Counted from the first letter of the stretch, positions 1-6,474 are shown. The stretch: DNA of 7,579 bases from Pseudomonadota bacterium (GCA_023433585.1 JAEZCL010000071.1:1-7579), one strand, 5' to 3'. The notes: a model not told the origin generated them from the sequence alone. Program-made: numbers and translations.

Positions 1-14
1 GGCGGGGCGGTCTT

Positions 15-33
15 CACCCCCGGCCCGGGGGTG
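15..33. repeat. GC-rich inverted repeat (hairpin)
   Basis: CACCCCC at 15-21 pairs perfectly with GGGGGTG at 27-33 around a five-base loop, and the two outer loop bases on each side could pair as well. There is no T-run on either strand, so it is not a canonical intrinsic terminator. It may be structure at the hemE side of the origin, or chance in a G/C-rich tract. Confidence 0.35.
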
Positions 34-57
34 TGGTGCGAGGGCGGGGCGACAGTG

Positions 58-72
58 TTAACAGAGTCCTAA
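58..72 (+). promoter_or_regulatory. CtrA-type binding box (TTAA-N7-CTAA)
   Basis: TTAACAGAGTCCTAA matches the CtrA consensus TTAA-N7-TTAA at 7 of 8 specified bases with exact 7-bp spacing. TTAA is rare in this GC-rich window. In Caulobacterales CtrA binds such boxes in the origin to block initiation in swarmer cells, and also in cell-cycle promoters. Here either role is possible, because the box overlaps a TAATAT patch (70-75) and lies about 245 bp upstream of ppsR. Confidence 0.55.
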
Positions 73-316
73 TATCCCTTTGGAAGTCATGGGCCGACGC
101 GGCGGAACGGCAGTGGACAAAACCGGCGCGTCGGAAGTCTTCCCCAGATCCTTCGCACTGTGCGCCGAAGGTAATCCTGTGTGGGACAAGTCGCCGCTGA
201 GTGCCTCGTCCTGTCCCCATGATCCCCGAGGGTGCGCCGCGTCGGCCCAGGCGCTATGGAGAACCCATGAAAACACCCCCAGCTGTTTCACCCATCGCCC
301 ACAGGTCCGCCCCCCG

Positions 317-1189
317 ATGATCGCCCGGCCCGGCCGTCTGGCCACCTATTTCCATGTGCACCTTGTGTCGGATTCCACCGGCGAGACCCTGAACGCCATG
401 GCCAAGGCGGTGATCGCGCGCTTCGACGGGGTCATTCCCATCGAACACATCTACGCCCTGGTCCGGTCCCACAGGCAGCTGGAGCAGGTTCTGGACTCCA
501 TCGCGGCGTCACCCGGCGTCGTGCTGCACACCATTGTCGACCGTGAGTTGAGGACCGCGCTCGAGGACGGATGCCGGCGCACCGGCACGCCTCAGATCGG
601 GGCGCTGGATCCTCTGGTGGGCGCTCTGTCGCGCTATCTGGGGGCCTCGATCTCGACCCGCGTCGGCGCCCAGCACGCCCTGGACACGGACTATTTCAAC
701 CGCATCGGCGCCCTGGACTACGCCATCTCGCATGATGACGGGCAGAACCAGGGCGATCTGGAGCAGGCGGATGTGGTGCTGGTGGGCGTCAGCCGCACGT
801 CCAAGACGCCGACCTGCATCTATCTGGCCCATAGGGGCATCCGGGCGGCCAATGTCCCGCTGGTGCCGGGCCAGGAGGCGCCCGAACGGCTGAACGAGCT
901 GCGCAATCCTCTGGTCGTGGGCCTGACCGTATCGCCGGACCGGCTGATCCAGATACGCCGGAACCGCCTGAGCGGGCTGGGGGAGGCGCGTCCCTCGACC
1001 TATGTGGATCTGGAGGCGGTGCGCGATGAGACGGTCAAGGCGCGACGTATGTTCGAGCGGCGGGGCTGGCCCACCATCGACGTGACCCGCCGCTCGGTGG
1101 AGGAGACCGCCGCCCAGGTGGTCAACCTGCTGAACGCCCGTCGCGGCGCGCGCGGCGGAGAAATCCCGCAGGGCGGAGGCCAGGCATGA
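317..1189 (+). CDS. ppsR: PEP synthase / PPDK regulatory protein (DUF299 kinase-pyrophosphorylase)
   Basis: A cytosolic bifunctional regulator. The family inactivates PEP synthase or pyruvate phosphate dikinase by ADP-dependent phosphorylation of a threonine and reactivates it by phosphate-dependent dephosphorylation, setting pyruvate/PEP flux. With the ATG at 317 it is 290 residues, close to the usual size of about 270-280. It has the N-terminal HLVSDSTGET signature (residues 15-24), the P-loop GVSRTSKTP (157-165) and the conserved NPLVVGLTVSP stretch (197-207). The frame stays open upstream to an ATG at 80, but the extra 79 residues look unlike the family, so I start at 317 even though no strong ribosome site precedes it. 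It is the first gene of a five-gene operon and its stop overlaps the maf start by 4 bp. Whether the target is PpsA or PpdK cannot be told here. The family assignment is secure; the symbol follows common usage. Confidence 0.93.
   Translation: MIARPGRLATYFHVHLVSDSTGETLNAMAKAVIARFDGVIPIEHIYALVRSHRQLEQVLDSIAASPGVVLHTIVDRELRTALEDGCRRTGTPQIGALDPLVGALSRYLGASISTRVGAQHALDTDYFNRIGALDYAISHDDGQNQGDLEQADVVLVGVSRTSKTPTCIYLAHRGIRAANVPLVPGQEAPERLNELRNPLVVGLTVSPDRLIQIRRNRLSGLGEARPSTYVDLEAVRDETVKARRMFERRGWPTIDVTRRSVEETAAQVVNLLNARRGARGGEIPQGGGQA
1175..1179 (+). promoter_or_regulatory. Ribosome binding site of maf
   Basis: GGAGG lies six bases before the maf ATG, inside the last codons of ppsR. It supports the start at 1186 and reinitiation across the ATGA overlap. 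Confidence 0.75.
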
Positions 1190-1776
1190 CGCTGATCCTG
1201 GCGTCCAGGAGCACGGCGCGACGCGCCATGCTGGCCGAGGCGGGCGTGCCGCACGAGGTGATCGCCGCCGATGTGGACGAAGCGGCCCTGAAGACCGGCT
1301 TGCTGGCGCAAGGCGCCGATCCTGCCGCGATCGCTCTGGCGCTGGCTGAGGCCAAGGCGGTCGCCGCATCGCGCCGGCGTCCGGGCCTGGTGCTGGGCGC
1401 GGACCAGACCCTGGACCTGGACGGCGTCCTGTTCGACAAGGCGGAGACCCTGGACGAGGCGCGTGGCCGCCTGCTGACGTTCCGGGGGCGACGCCATGTT
1501 CTGCATTCGGCCGTCGTCCTGGCGCGGGACGGTGCGGCGGTCTGGCGCGGCGCGGACCAGGCGACGCTGGCGATGCGGGCCTTCAGCGACGAATTCCTGA
1601 ACGCCTATCTGGCCGCCGAGGGAGAGGCGCTCCTGTCCAGCGTCGGCTGCTATCGTCTGGAGGGGCTGGGCGCCCAGCTGTTCGAGCGTGTCGAAGGCGA
1701 CTATTTCACCGTCCTGGGCATGCCGCTGTGGCCGCTGCTCGAGGAACTGAGACGACAGGGGGTTCTGAAATCGTGA
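1186..1776 (+). CDS. maf: Maf family nucleoside triphosphate pyrophosphatase
   Basis: A 196-residue Maf/Ham1-fold hydrolase. The family cleaves non-canonical or selected nucleoside triphosphates (dTTP/UTP, or m7GTP, by subgroup) to monophosphate and pyrophosphate, and is linked to septum control and nucleotide-pool cleaning. Visible motifs are LASRSTARRAML (residues 4-15), GADQTL with the catalytic-region Asp (71-76; usually GSDQ), the FDKAETLDEA segment with its conserved Lys (83-92), the RGR-H motif (RGRRH, 100-104), and the C-terminal block from VGCYRLEG through ERVEGDYFTVLGMPL. The length is normal. The start is fixed by a GGAGG site and the 4-bp overlap with ppsR, and the end overlaps the aroE GTG by 4 bp. 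Many alphaproteobacteria carry a second Maf paralogue elsewhere. Substrate cannot be assigned from sequence alone. Confidence 0.93.
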   Translation: MTLILASRSTARRAMLAEAGVPHEVIAADVDEAALKTGLLAQGADPAAIALALAEAKAVAASRRRPGLVLGADQTLDLDGVLFDKAETLDEARGRLLTFRGRRHVLHSAVVLARDGAAVWRGADQATLAMRAFSDEFLNAYLAAEGEALLSSVGCYRLEGLGAQLFERVEGDYFTVLGMPLWPLLEELRRQGVLKS

Positions 1777-2606
1777 CCCGAGCCGCGATCACCGGCGCCG
1801 TGCTTGTGGCGGGCATCGTCGGCAAGCCGGTCCGCCATTCCCTGAGCCCGATCATCCACAACGCCTGGATCACCGAGGCGGGCATGGACGCGGCTTATGT
1901 CGCCTTCGAGCCGCCGGACGAGGCCGCCTTCCAGGTGCTGGTCCAGGCCGGGCGGGCGGGCATGATCCAGGGCCTGAACATAACCGCTCCCTACAAGGCG
2001 GCGGCCTTCGACGGCGCGGACGAGATCAGCGAAGCCGCGCGCCTGTGCGGGTCGGCCAACGTCCTGAGGTTTCGCGGCGGCCGGGCCCTGGCGCACAACA
2101 CCGACGGCGAGGGCCTGTTGAAGGCGTTCGCCGAACAGGCGCCCGCGCTGGACCTGGCGGGCGGCCCGGTGCTGTTCCTGGGGGCGGGCGGCGCCGCTCG
2201 GGCGGCCGTGGCGGCCCTGCTGACGGGGGGCGCGCCGCAGGTGATGATCCTGAACCGCACCCGCGGACGCGCCGAGGCGGTGGCCGCCCATTTCGATGAC
2301 CGCGTCCGCGTGATCGAGCCTGGCGATGAGGGCGAGGCCCATCTGGTCATCAATGCGGTCAGCGGCCCCATGACGTTCGATTTCGACCGCACGCCCCGGG
2401 CGCGTGGGGCCATGGACATGACGTATAAGCCTCTGATGACGCCCTTTCTCGAGGCGGCGCGTGTGCGCCGCCTGGCGTTGGTGGACGGGCTGGCCATGCT
2501 GACGGGACAGGCGGGTCCTTCGTTCGAGGCCATCTTTGACCGCCCGGCGCCTGCGCTCGATCCTCGCGCCGTCGCCCTGGCCCATCTGGAGCGCGTCGGG
2601 GCATGA
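1773..2606 (+). CDS. aroE: Shikimate dehydrogenase (NADP+)
   Basis: Reduces 3-dehydroshikimate to shikimate with NADPH in aromatic amino acid synthesis; cytosolic. I chose the GTG at 1773, giving 277 residues (E. coli AroE is 272) and a GTGA overlap with maf, preceded by an AGGGGGT stretch at 1757-1763. The ATG at 1728 would add 15 atypical residues and overlap maf by 49 bp. Motifs: HSLSP shikimate-binding serines (22-26), NITAPYK with the catalytic Lys (K75), GSANVL (93-98; usually GAxNTL), NTDGEG with the catalytic Asp (D111), the GAGGAAR dinucleotide loop (137-143), NRTR NADP-specificity motif (161-164), MDMTYKP (214-220) and the C-terminal GLAMLTGQA (239-247). All key residues are present, so it should be active. 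Confidence 0.95.
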   Translation: MTRAAITGAVLVAGIVGKPVRHSLSPIIHNAWITEAGMDAAYVAFEPPDEAAFQVLVQAGRAGMIQGLNITAPYKAAAFDGADEISEAARLCGSANVLRFRGGRALAHNTDGEGLLKAFAEQAPALDLAGGPVLFLGAGGAARAAVAALLTGGAPQVMILNRTRGRAEAVAAHFDDRVRVIEPGDEGEAHLVINAVSGPMTFDFDRTPRARGAMDMTYKPLMTPFLEAARVRRLALVDGLAMLTGQAGPSFEAIFDRPAPALDPRAVALAHLERVGA

Positions 2607-3241
2607 TCGTGCTGGGCCTGACCGGCTCCATCGGCATGGGCAAGAGCACCACTGCGGCCCTGTTCGCCGAAGAAGGCGCCCTGGTCTGGGACGCCGACGC
2701 CGCCGTGAGCGACCTCTACGCCCCGGGTGGGGCGGCGGTGGCGGCGGTGGCGGCGGCCTTCCCCGGCGTGACGGGTCCGCACGGGGTGGAGCGCAAAGCG
2801 CTGCGCCGCGCGCTGAGCGACGACCCGGACGGCTACGCGCGGCTTGAGGCGATCGTCCATCCCCTGGTGCGCACCCACCGGGCAGATCGACTGGACCGCG
2901 CGCGCGCGTCCGGCGCCCGGCTGGCGGTGCTGGACATCCCGCTTCTGCTCGAAACCGGCGGCGAGGCCGAGACGGACGCGGTGGTGGTCGCCACCGCCCC
3001 GCCCGAGGTCCAGGCCGAGCGGGTGCTGGTGCGGTCCGGCATGACGCCGGCGCGGTTCGCCGAGATCCTGGCGCGACAGACGCCGGACGCCGAGAAGCGC
3101 GCCCGCGCCGACTTCATCGTCGAGACCCATCTGGGGCTGGACCATGCGCGCGCGCAGGTTCGGGCGATTGTGGATGAGGTGTTGAAACCCGGCTGGTCCG
3201 GGCGGCGGGGGATTCCATCCGGCGCCGAAACCCCTCAATAA
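2603..3241 (+). CDS. coaE: Dephospho-CoA kinase
   Basis: Catalyses the last step of coenzyme A synthesis, ATP-dependent phosphorylation of the ribose 3'-hydroxyl of dephospho-CoA. The protein has 212 residues, typical for the family. Motifs: P-loop GSIGMGKS (residues 8-15), the substrate-site DAD (30-32), HPLVR (86-90), the DIPLLLE lid-proximal motif (111-117), and the RQTPDAEKRARADFIVE block (158-174), which matches the family's R-Q-x-EKRxRAD signature. The ATG at 2603 overlaps the aroE stop by 4 bp (ATGA). A GGCGGCGGT triplication within the gene makes an Ala/Val-rich helix segment at residues 44-52. The last 15 or so residues, after the usual helix, look non-conserved. The next gene, dnaQ, starts 6 bp after the stop. 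Confidence 0.95.
   Translation: MIVLGLTGSIGMGKSTTAALFAEEGALVWDADAAVSDLYAPGGAAVAAVAAAFPGVTGPHGVERKALRRALSDDPDGYARLEAIVHPLVRTHRADRLDRARASGARLAVLDIPLLLETGGEAETDAVVVATAPPEVQAERVLVRSGMTPARFAEILARQTPDAEKRARADFIVETHLGLDHARAQVRAIVDEVLKPGWSGRRGIPSGAETPQ
2731..2757 (+). repeat. Three tandem GGCGGCGGT-type units inside coaE
   Basis: Two exact 9-bp units (2731-2739 and 2740-2748) and a third (2749-2757) that differs only in its last base. The unit keeps the reading frame and encodes alternating Ala-Ala-Val, so gain or loss of a unit would be in frame. Confidence 0.7.
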
Positions 3242-3247
3242 GGACGC

Positions 3248-3967
3248 ATGGCCCGCGAGATTGTTCTGGACACCGAAACCACCGGCTTCGACCCCAAGAC
3301 GGGCGATCGCCTGATCGAGGTCGGCTGCATCGAGATCGACGACCTGCTGCCCACCGGGCGGACCTTCCACCGGCTGGTCAATCCCGAGCGGCTGATCCCG
3401 CCCGAGGCCATCCGCGTGCACGGCATCACCGACGACAAGGTGAAGGGTGCGCCGAAGTTCGCCGATCTGGCCGACGCGCTGCTGGAGTTCATCGGGGATG
3501 CGCCGGTGATCGCCCACAATGCGGCCTTCGACCGGGCCTTCATCAATCACGAGCTCGGGCTGTGCGGCCGCCTGGCCGTCGACGAGGTGCGCTGGATCGA
3601 CACCCTGGCGCTGGCCCAGACGCGCTTTCCGGGCATGGCCAACTCGCTGGACGCCCTGTGCAAGCGTTTCAAGATCTCGCTGGCCGAGCGGACCCTGCAC
3701 GGCGCTCTGATCGACGCCCGGCTCCTGGCCTCGGTCTATCTGGAGCTGAAGGGCGGCAAGGAGCGGGTCCTGGACCTCAGCGCGGCCCGCCGCGAAATCG
3801 GGGCGGACGCCCGGGTCGTCAGCCACGGCGCGCGGCCCCGCCCCCTGCCGGCCCGGCTGTCGGCGGGGGAGGCGGCGGCGCACCAGGCGTTTCTGGCCGC
3901 CAATCTCAAGGACCTGTCGCTGTGGCGAGGCTATGGCCTGAAGGACGCGGCCGAGGCCGCGTCCTGA
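3248..3967 (+). CDS. dnaQ: DNA polymerase III epsilon subunit (3'-5' proofreading exonuclease)
   Basis: The DEDDh proofreading exonuclease of the replicative polymerase core. The protein has 239 residues (E. coli 243). Exo I is LDTETTGFD with D8 and E10, Exo II is HNAAFDRAF with D95, and Exo III is LHGALIDA with H151 and D156, so all five catalytic residues are present with the expected spacing. The RVHGITDD motif (56-63) after Exo I is also typical. The tail (about 170-239), expected to bind the polymerase alpha subunit, ends in a Trp/Tyr-containing LWRGYG segment; I do not see a clear clamp-binding motif. The start at 3248 follows AAGGA (3240-3244) at a short 3-base spacing. It is the last gene of the operon and converges on secB. 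Confidence 0.95.
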   Translation: MAREIVLDTETTGFDPKTGDRLIEVGCIEIDDLLPTGRTFHRLVNPERLIPPEAIRVHGITDDKVKGAPKFADLADALLEFIGDAPVIAHNAAFDRAFINHELGLCGRLAVDEVRWIDTLALAQTRFPGMANSLDALCKRFKISLAERTLHGALIDARLLASVYLELKGGKERVLDLSAARREIGADARVVSHGARPRPLPARLSAGEAAAHQAFLAANLKDLSLWRGYGLKDAAEAAS

Positions 3968-3979
3968 GCCTGCCTCAGG
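3963..3979. terminator. Small hairpin across the dnaQ/secB convergent stops
   Basis: CCTGAG (3963-3968) pairs with CTCAGG (3974-3979) around CCTGC. The dnaQ stop (3965-3967) and the complement of the secB stop (3975-3977) lie in opposite arms at symmetric positions. The stem is short and there is no T-run on either strand, so it may be a weak bidirectional terminator or only a by-product of two TGA stops facing each other. Confidence 0.3.
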
Positions 3980-4481
3980 CTTGGCCCTGGGCCGGCGGAA
4001 TGGTTCCGGCGGCGCCTTCGGCCTTGCGGGCCGCATAGATGGCGCCGAAATCCAGCGGCTCCAGCAGGAACGGCGGATAGAAGCCGCCGTCCGTGGTCGC
4101 CGCAGCGACGATCTGGCGCGCGAACGGGAACAGGTAGCGCGGACATTCGATCAGGAGCATCTTCTCCATGTCCTTCTCTTCGACGCCGCCGATCTGGAAC
4201 AGGCCGCCATAGACCAGCTCCACCTGGAACATGGCGTTCTCGCCGGAAGCCGCCTTGATGGACAGCTTCAGGTCCACCTCGAACAGGCCGTCGGCGCGGC
4301 CCTGGGCGTTCATCTCGACGCCCATGTCGATCTGGGGCTTGCCCTCGAAGCGCAGGCTTTCCGGTGCCTTGGGATTCTCGAACGAGAAATCACGCACGAA
4401 CTGGGTCAGGACGCGGAAATGCGGTCCGGCGGGCGGCTGGGGGGTCTGGGGCGCGCCATTGTCGGCGGTGGTGTCGGTCAT
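3975..4481 (-). CDS. secB: Protein-export chaperone SecB
   Basis: A tetrameric cytosolic chaperone that holds preproteins unfolded and delivers them to SecA for Sec translocation. The 168-residue protein is typical of alphaproteobacteria. It has a short polar N-terminus, then the core: FRVLTQFVRDFSFENP (22-37), the DMGVEMNAQ strand (52-60), VELVYGGLFQI (87-97), and the highly conserved ECPRYLFPFARQIVA (111-125) and GGFYPPFLLEPLDFGAIY (132-149) segments. The ATG at 4481 is the only reasonable start, since an in-frame TAA lies seven codons upstream; the ribosome site is weak. The C-terminal tail is Ala/Pro/Gln-rich. secB is convergent with dnaQ and divergent from the Tim44-domain gene. Confidence 0.96.
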   Translation of the reverse strand: MTDTTADNGAPQTPQPPAGPHFRVLTQFVRDFSFENPKAPESLRFEGKPQIDMGVEMNAQGRADGLFEVDLKLSIKAASGENAMFQVELVYGGLFQIGGVEEKDMEKMLLIECPRYLFPFARQIVAAATTDGGFYPPFLLEPLDFGAIYAARKAEGAAGTIPPAQGQA

Positions 4482-4667
4482 GAGTTCGGAATGCTTCGGT
4501 TATGAGGGCTTTCGCCATGATTTCGCCGAAAGGCGGTCGCGGGCTGCTAGCACCGCCGACGCCAGGCCGCAACGGCTGGTCATCCGACAGGCGAGGCTCG
4601 CACCCGCCTTGCGCGCCCCCATATGACCGCTTAAGCCCGTCGATACGCCTTGCCAGGAAGCCAGACC
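4482..4667. promoter_or_regulatory. Divergent promoter region between secB and the Tim44-domain gene
   Basis: This 186-bp gap must hold promoters for both directions. It contains a TTTCGCC direct repeat at 4510-4516 and 4521-4527, 11 bp apart, within an imperfect hairpin (CTTTCG 4509-4514 with CGAAAG 4527-4532). It also contains the palindrome TGCTAGCA (4545-4552), whose GCTA core resembles the alphaproteobacterial -10 element GCTANAWC in both orientations, and an 11-bp interrupted palindrome GCGAGGCTCGC (4591-4601). No convincing -35 partner was found, so exact promoters are not assigned. Confidence 0.4.
4655..4660 (+). promoter_or_regulatory. Ribosome binding site deciding a TTG start
   Basis: AGGAAG lies seven bases before the TTG at 4668. 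The other candidate start, TTG at 4650, has no such site and would place this one inside the coding sequence. This decides the start of the Tim44-domain gene. Confidence 0.6.
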
Positions 4668-5294
4668 TTGTCCTTTCCCTATGAAATCCTGCTGATGGCG
4701 GCCATCGCCGCCTTCGTCCTGTTCCAGCTCTACAACGTGCTGGGCAAGAAGGTGGGCCGCCAGCCCGAGGAGGACGCCAAGACCCCCGAGGCGGCGGCCA
4801 GTCCCGTCGGCCCCGACGCGGCCCCGCGCCCGACGCCGCCCCTGGCCGCGGCCACGGCCGCCGCCGCTGCGCCCCTGAAGGCGCGCGATCCCGCCTTCGA
4901 CCCGTCGCGCTTCCTGGACGGCGCGCGTCAGGCGCATGAGACCATTGTCACCGCCTACGCCGCCGGGGACCGGACAGCGCTGAAGCCGCTGCTGTCCGAC
5001 AAGGTCATGGCGTCGTTCGAGGCGGGCATCGCCGCGCGCGAGGCCCGGGGCGAGACGGAGGCCGTCGAGTTCGTCCACGCGCCTCGTGCCGACCTGGAGG
5101 CGGCCTCGGCCGAGGACGAGCGGGCGGTCGCCCAGGTGCTGTTCCTGGCCGAACTGCGCAGCCGGTTGAAACCGTCCTCCGGCGAAGAGGTCGTGGAGGA
5201 GCGGCGCACCGCCGAAATCTGGACCTTTGAACGGTCTCTGGGCGCCGCCGATCCCAACTGGATCCTGACGCGCGTCGAGGCGGCCACGGCCTGA
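4668..5294 (+). CDS. Tim44-domain (TimA-like) membrane-anchored protein
   Basis: A 208-residue protein with one N-terminal transmembrane segment (about residues 5-21, in the MSFPYEILLMAAIAAF region). A low-complexity Ala/Pro linker follows (about 34-74), then a Tim44-like NTF2-fold domain (about 76-206) ending in the characteristic EIWTFERS...DPNWILT pattern (183-201). In mitochondria Tim44 tethers Hsp70 to the import channel. Bacterial homologues are inner-membrane proteins proposed to act in protein translocation or envelope assembly, and their exact role is poorly defined. I start at TTG 4668 because of the AGGAAG site and because the protein then begins right at the membrane anchor; no ATG occurs before residue 10. 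The stop overlaps the mltA start by one base (TGATG), so the two are probably co-transcribed. Confidence 0.85.
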   Translation: MSFPYEILLMAAIAAFVLFQLYNVLGKKVGRQPEEDAKTPEAAASPVGPDAAPRPTPPLAAATAAAAAPLKARDPAFDPSRFLDGARQAHETIVTAYAAGDRTALKPLLSDKVMASFEAGIAAREARGETEAVEFVHAPRADLEAASAEDERAVAQVLFLAELRSRLKPSSGEEVVEERRTAEIWTFERSLGAADPNWILTRVEAATA

Positions 5295-6430
5295 TGCGCC
5301 TGCGGGTCCTTTCCGTCGTCCTGGCCCTGGCGGCGGCGGCCTGCGTCACCGCGCCCGACCCGCAAGCGCCCTCTCCGCCCGGGGTTCCGACGCCCGCGCC
5401 CGCGCCAGGCGAACCCGCCCCGTGGACGCCGGCCCCGCCTGATCCGGCCTTCGCCGCCCTGCCCGGCTGGACGGACGAAGATCATCTGGCGGCGCTTCGG
5501 GCCTATGCCGAGGTCTGCGAAGCGGACCGCCGGACCCCGGCCCTGTGCGAGCAGGCCCGCGCTCTGGCGGCGCGGCCCGATGTCGCCGCCGACAACGCTC
5601 GTCTTTTCTTCGAAACGCGGTTCCGGCCGGAGAGCGGCGGCGAGACCGGTCTGCTGACCGCCTATTTCGCGCCCGAATATCCCGCCCGTTCGGCGCCCGA
5701 CGCCGAGTTTTCCGCCCCGCTCCTGGCGCCGCCGCCCGATCTGCAGCGCACCGAGGGCCCCGACGGCCGGAACCTCTATCGCCAGCGCCTGACGGACGGC
5801 GCCGTGCGCGATTATCCGGACCGGGCCGCCATCGAGACGGGACATGATCCGTCGCTGGTCATGGCCTGGCTGCGGCCCGAGGATCTGTTCTTCCTGCAGA
5901 TTCAGGGGTCCGGCTATCTGACCTTCGAGACGGGGGCCACGGCGCGCGCCGCCTACGCCGCCGACAACGGACTGGGGTTCGTCGGCATCGCCCGGCCCAT
6001 GGCCGACCAGGGCCTGCTTCCGCGCAACGGAACCTCGGGCGAGGCCATCCGCCGCTGGCTCGCCGCCAACCGGGGACCGGAAGCGGACCGCATCATGCGG
6101 CTGAATCCGCGCTACATCTTCTTCCGCCTGGAGCCCGACGACGGCAGGGGGCCGCGCGGCGCCGCAGGGATCGCCCTGCCCGAACGGCGCGCCGTCGCGG
6201 TCGACCCGGCCCACTGGCGCTATGGAGAACTGGTGTGGATCGCCGCCGACGCGGGCGGCCTGATCGGCGCGCGCGACAGCTATTTCGCTCTGGTCACCGC
6301 GCTGGACACGGGCAGCGCCATCCGGGGGCCCGTTCGCGCCGACTTCTACATGGGCCGGGGCGACGCGGCGGGCGAGGAGGCCGGAACGGTGCGCCATCCC
6401 CTGCGCATGTGGCGGCTGGTCCCGAGATAG
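5294..6430 (+). CDS. mltA: Membrane-bound lytic murein transglycosylase A (MltA)
   Basis: Cleaves the MurNAc-GlcNAc bond of peptidoglycan, forming 1,6-anhydro-MurNAc, for wall turnover. The protein has 378 residues. It starts with a basic signal peptide and a hydrophobic stretch reaching Cys17 (LAAAAC), a plausible but imperfect lipobox, then a Pro-rich linker (about 20-55). The MltA domain includes GLLTAYFAPEYPA (119-131), FFLQIQGSGYL (199-209) and NPRYIFFR (271-278). The C-terminal 3D domain includes ALDTGSAIRG (336-345) and RADFYMGRGDAAGEEAG (348-364), where the family's catalytic aspartate lies (D338 or D350; not resolved here). It overlaps the upstream Tim44-domain gene by one base. In many alphaproteobacteria a Smr-domain gene follows mltA; here an insertion sequence follows instead. 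Confidence 0.94.
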   Translation: MRLRVLSVVLALAAAACVTAPDPQAPSPPGVPTPAPAPGEPAPWTPAPPDPAFAALPGWTDEDHLAALRAYAEVCEADRRTPALCEQARALAARPDVAADNARLFFETRFRPESGGETGLLTAYFAPEYPARSAPDAEFSAPLLAPPPDLQRTEGPDGRNLYRQRLTDGAVRDYPDRAAIETGHDPSLVMAWLRPEDLFFLQIQGSGYLTFETGATARAAYAADNGLGFVGIARPMADQGLLPRNGTSGEAIRRWLAANRGPEADRIMRLNPRYIFFRLEPDDGRGPRGAAGIALPERRAVAVDPAHWRYGELVWIAADAGGLIGARDSYFALVTALDTGSAIRGPVRADFYMGRGDAAGEEAGTVRHPLRMWRLVPR

Positions 6431-6446
6431 GGGCGCGGGCGTTCTC

Positions 6447-6474
6447 CTCTCCATCCGCGAAGGCGGATGGAGAG
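6447..6474. terminator. Perfect 12-bp-stem hairpin after mltA (possible terminator or repeat palindrome)
   Basis: CTCTCCATCCGC (6447-6458) pairs perfectly with GCGGATGGAGAG (6463-6474) around the loop GAAG. It starts 17 bases after the mltA stop, so it could end that transcript, but there is no T-run on either strand. It may instead be a dispersed intergenic palindrome. The insertion sequence begins immediately at its right edge. Confidence 0.6.

Larger units (their letters stand above)
1..316. other. Possible ppsR-side part of chromosomal replication origin (Cori-like), non-coding
   Basis: No convincing gene lies in this stretch. It sits directly upstream of the ppsR/DUF299 gene; in Caulobacter crescentus and Rickettsia prowazekii the origin is between hemE and this gene (established knowledge). 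Sequence signs are a CtrA-type box at 58-72 in a locally AT-rich patch (56-84), a 7-of-9 match to an inverted DnaA box at 112-120 (AGTGGACAA against TGTGGATAA), a weaker relative at 180-190, and two TCCCCA hexamers at 141-146 and 214-219 like the weak W-boxes described in Cori. TGATCCCCG at 220-228 is a 7-of-9 match to the Caulobacter G-box TGATCCACA. GGAAGTC occurs at 82-88 and 133-139. No perfect DnaA box or clear IHF site is visible, and hemE is outside the window, so this is a partial and inferred call. The stretch must also carry the promoter of the ppsR operon. Confidence 0.5.

Noticed and set aside
180..190. DnaA box at TGTGGGACAAG
   Set aside because: It resembles the box only if an extra base is allowed; kept only as a weak hint within the origin call.
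14..220. 68-codon minus-strand frame as the start of hemE
   Set aside because: The frame ends inside the window and its product has no resemblance to uroporphyrinogen decarboxylase.
1728..1772. Longer aroE starting at ATG 1728
   Set aside because: It adds 15 residues not typical of AroE and overlaps maf by 49 bp, whereas GTG 1773 gives the normal length and a 4-bp overlap.
1991..4036. 681-codon open frame on the minus strand across aroE, coaE and dnaQ
   Set aside because: It is antisense to three well-recognised genes, its product is low-complexity and rich in Arg/Gly/Ala/Gln, and it matches no family. Long antisense frames are expected at this GC content.
4631..4645. Possible CtrA box upstream of the Tim44-domain gene (TTAA-N7-GATA)
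   Set aside because: Only the first half-site matches; the second half is too degenerate.
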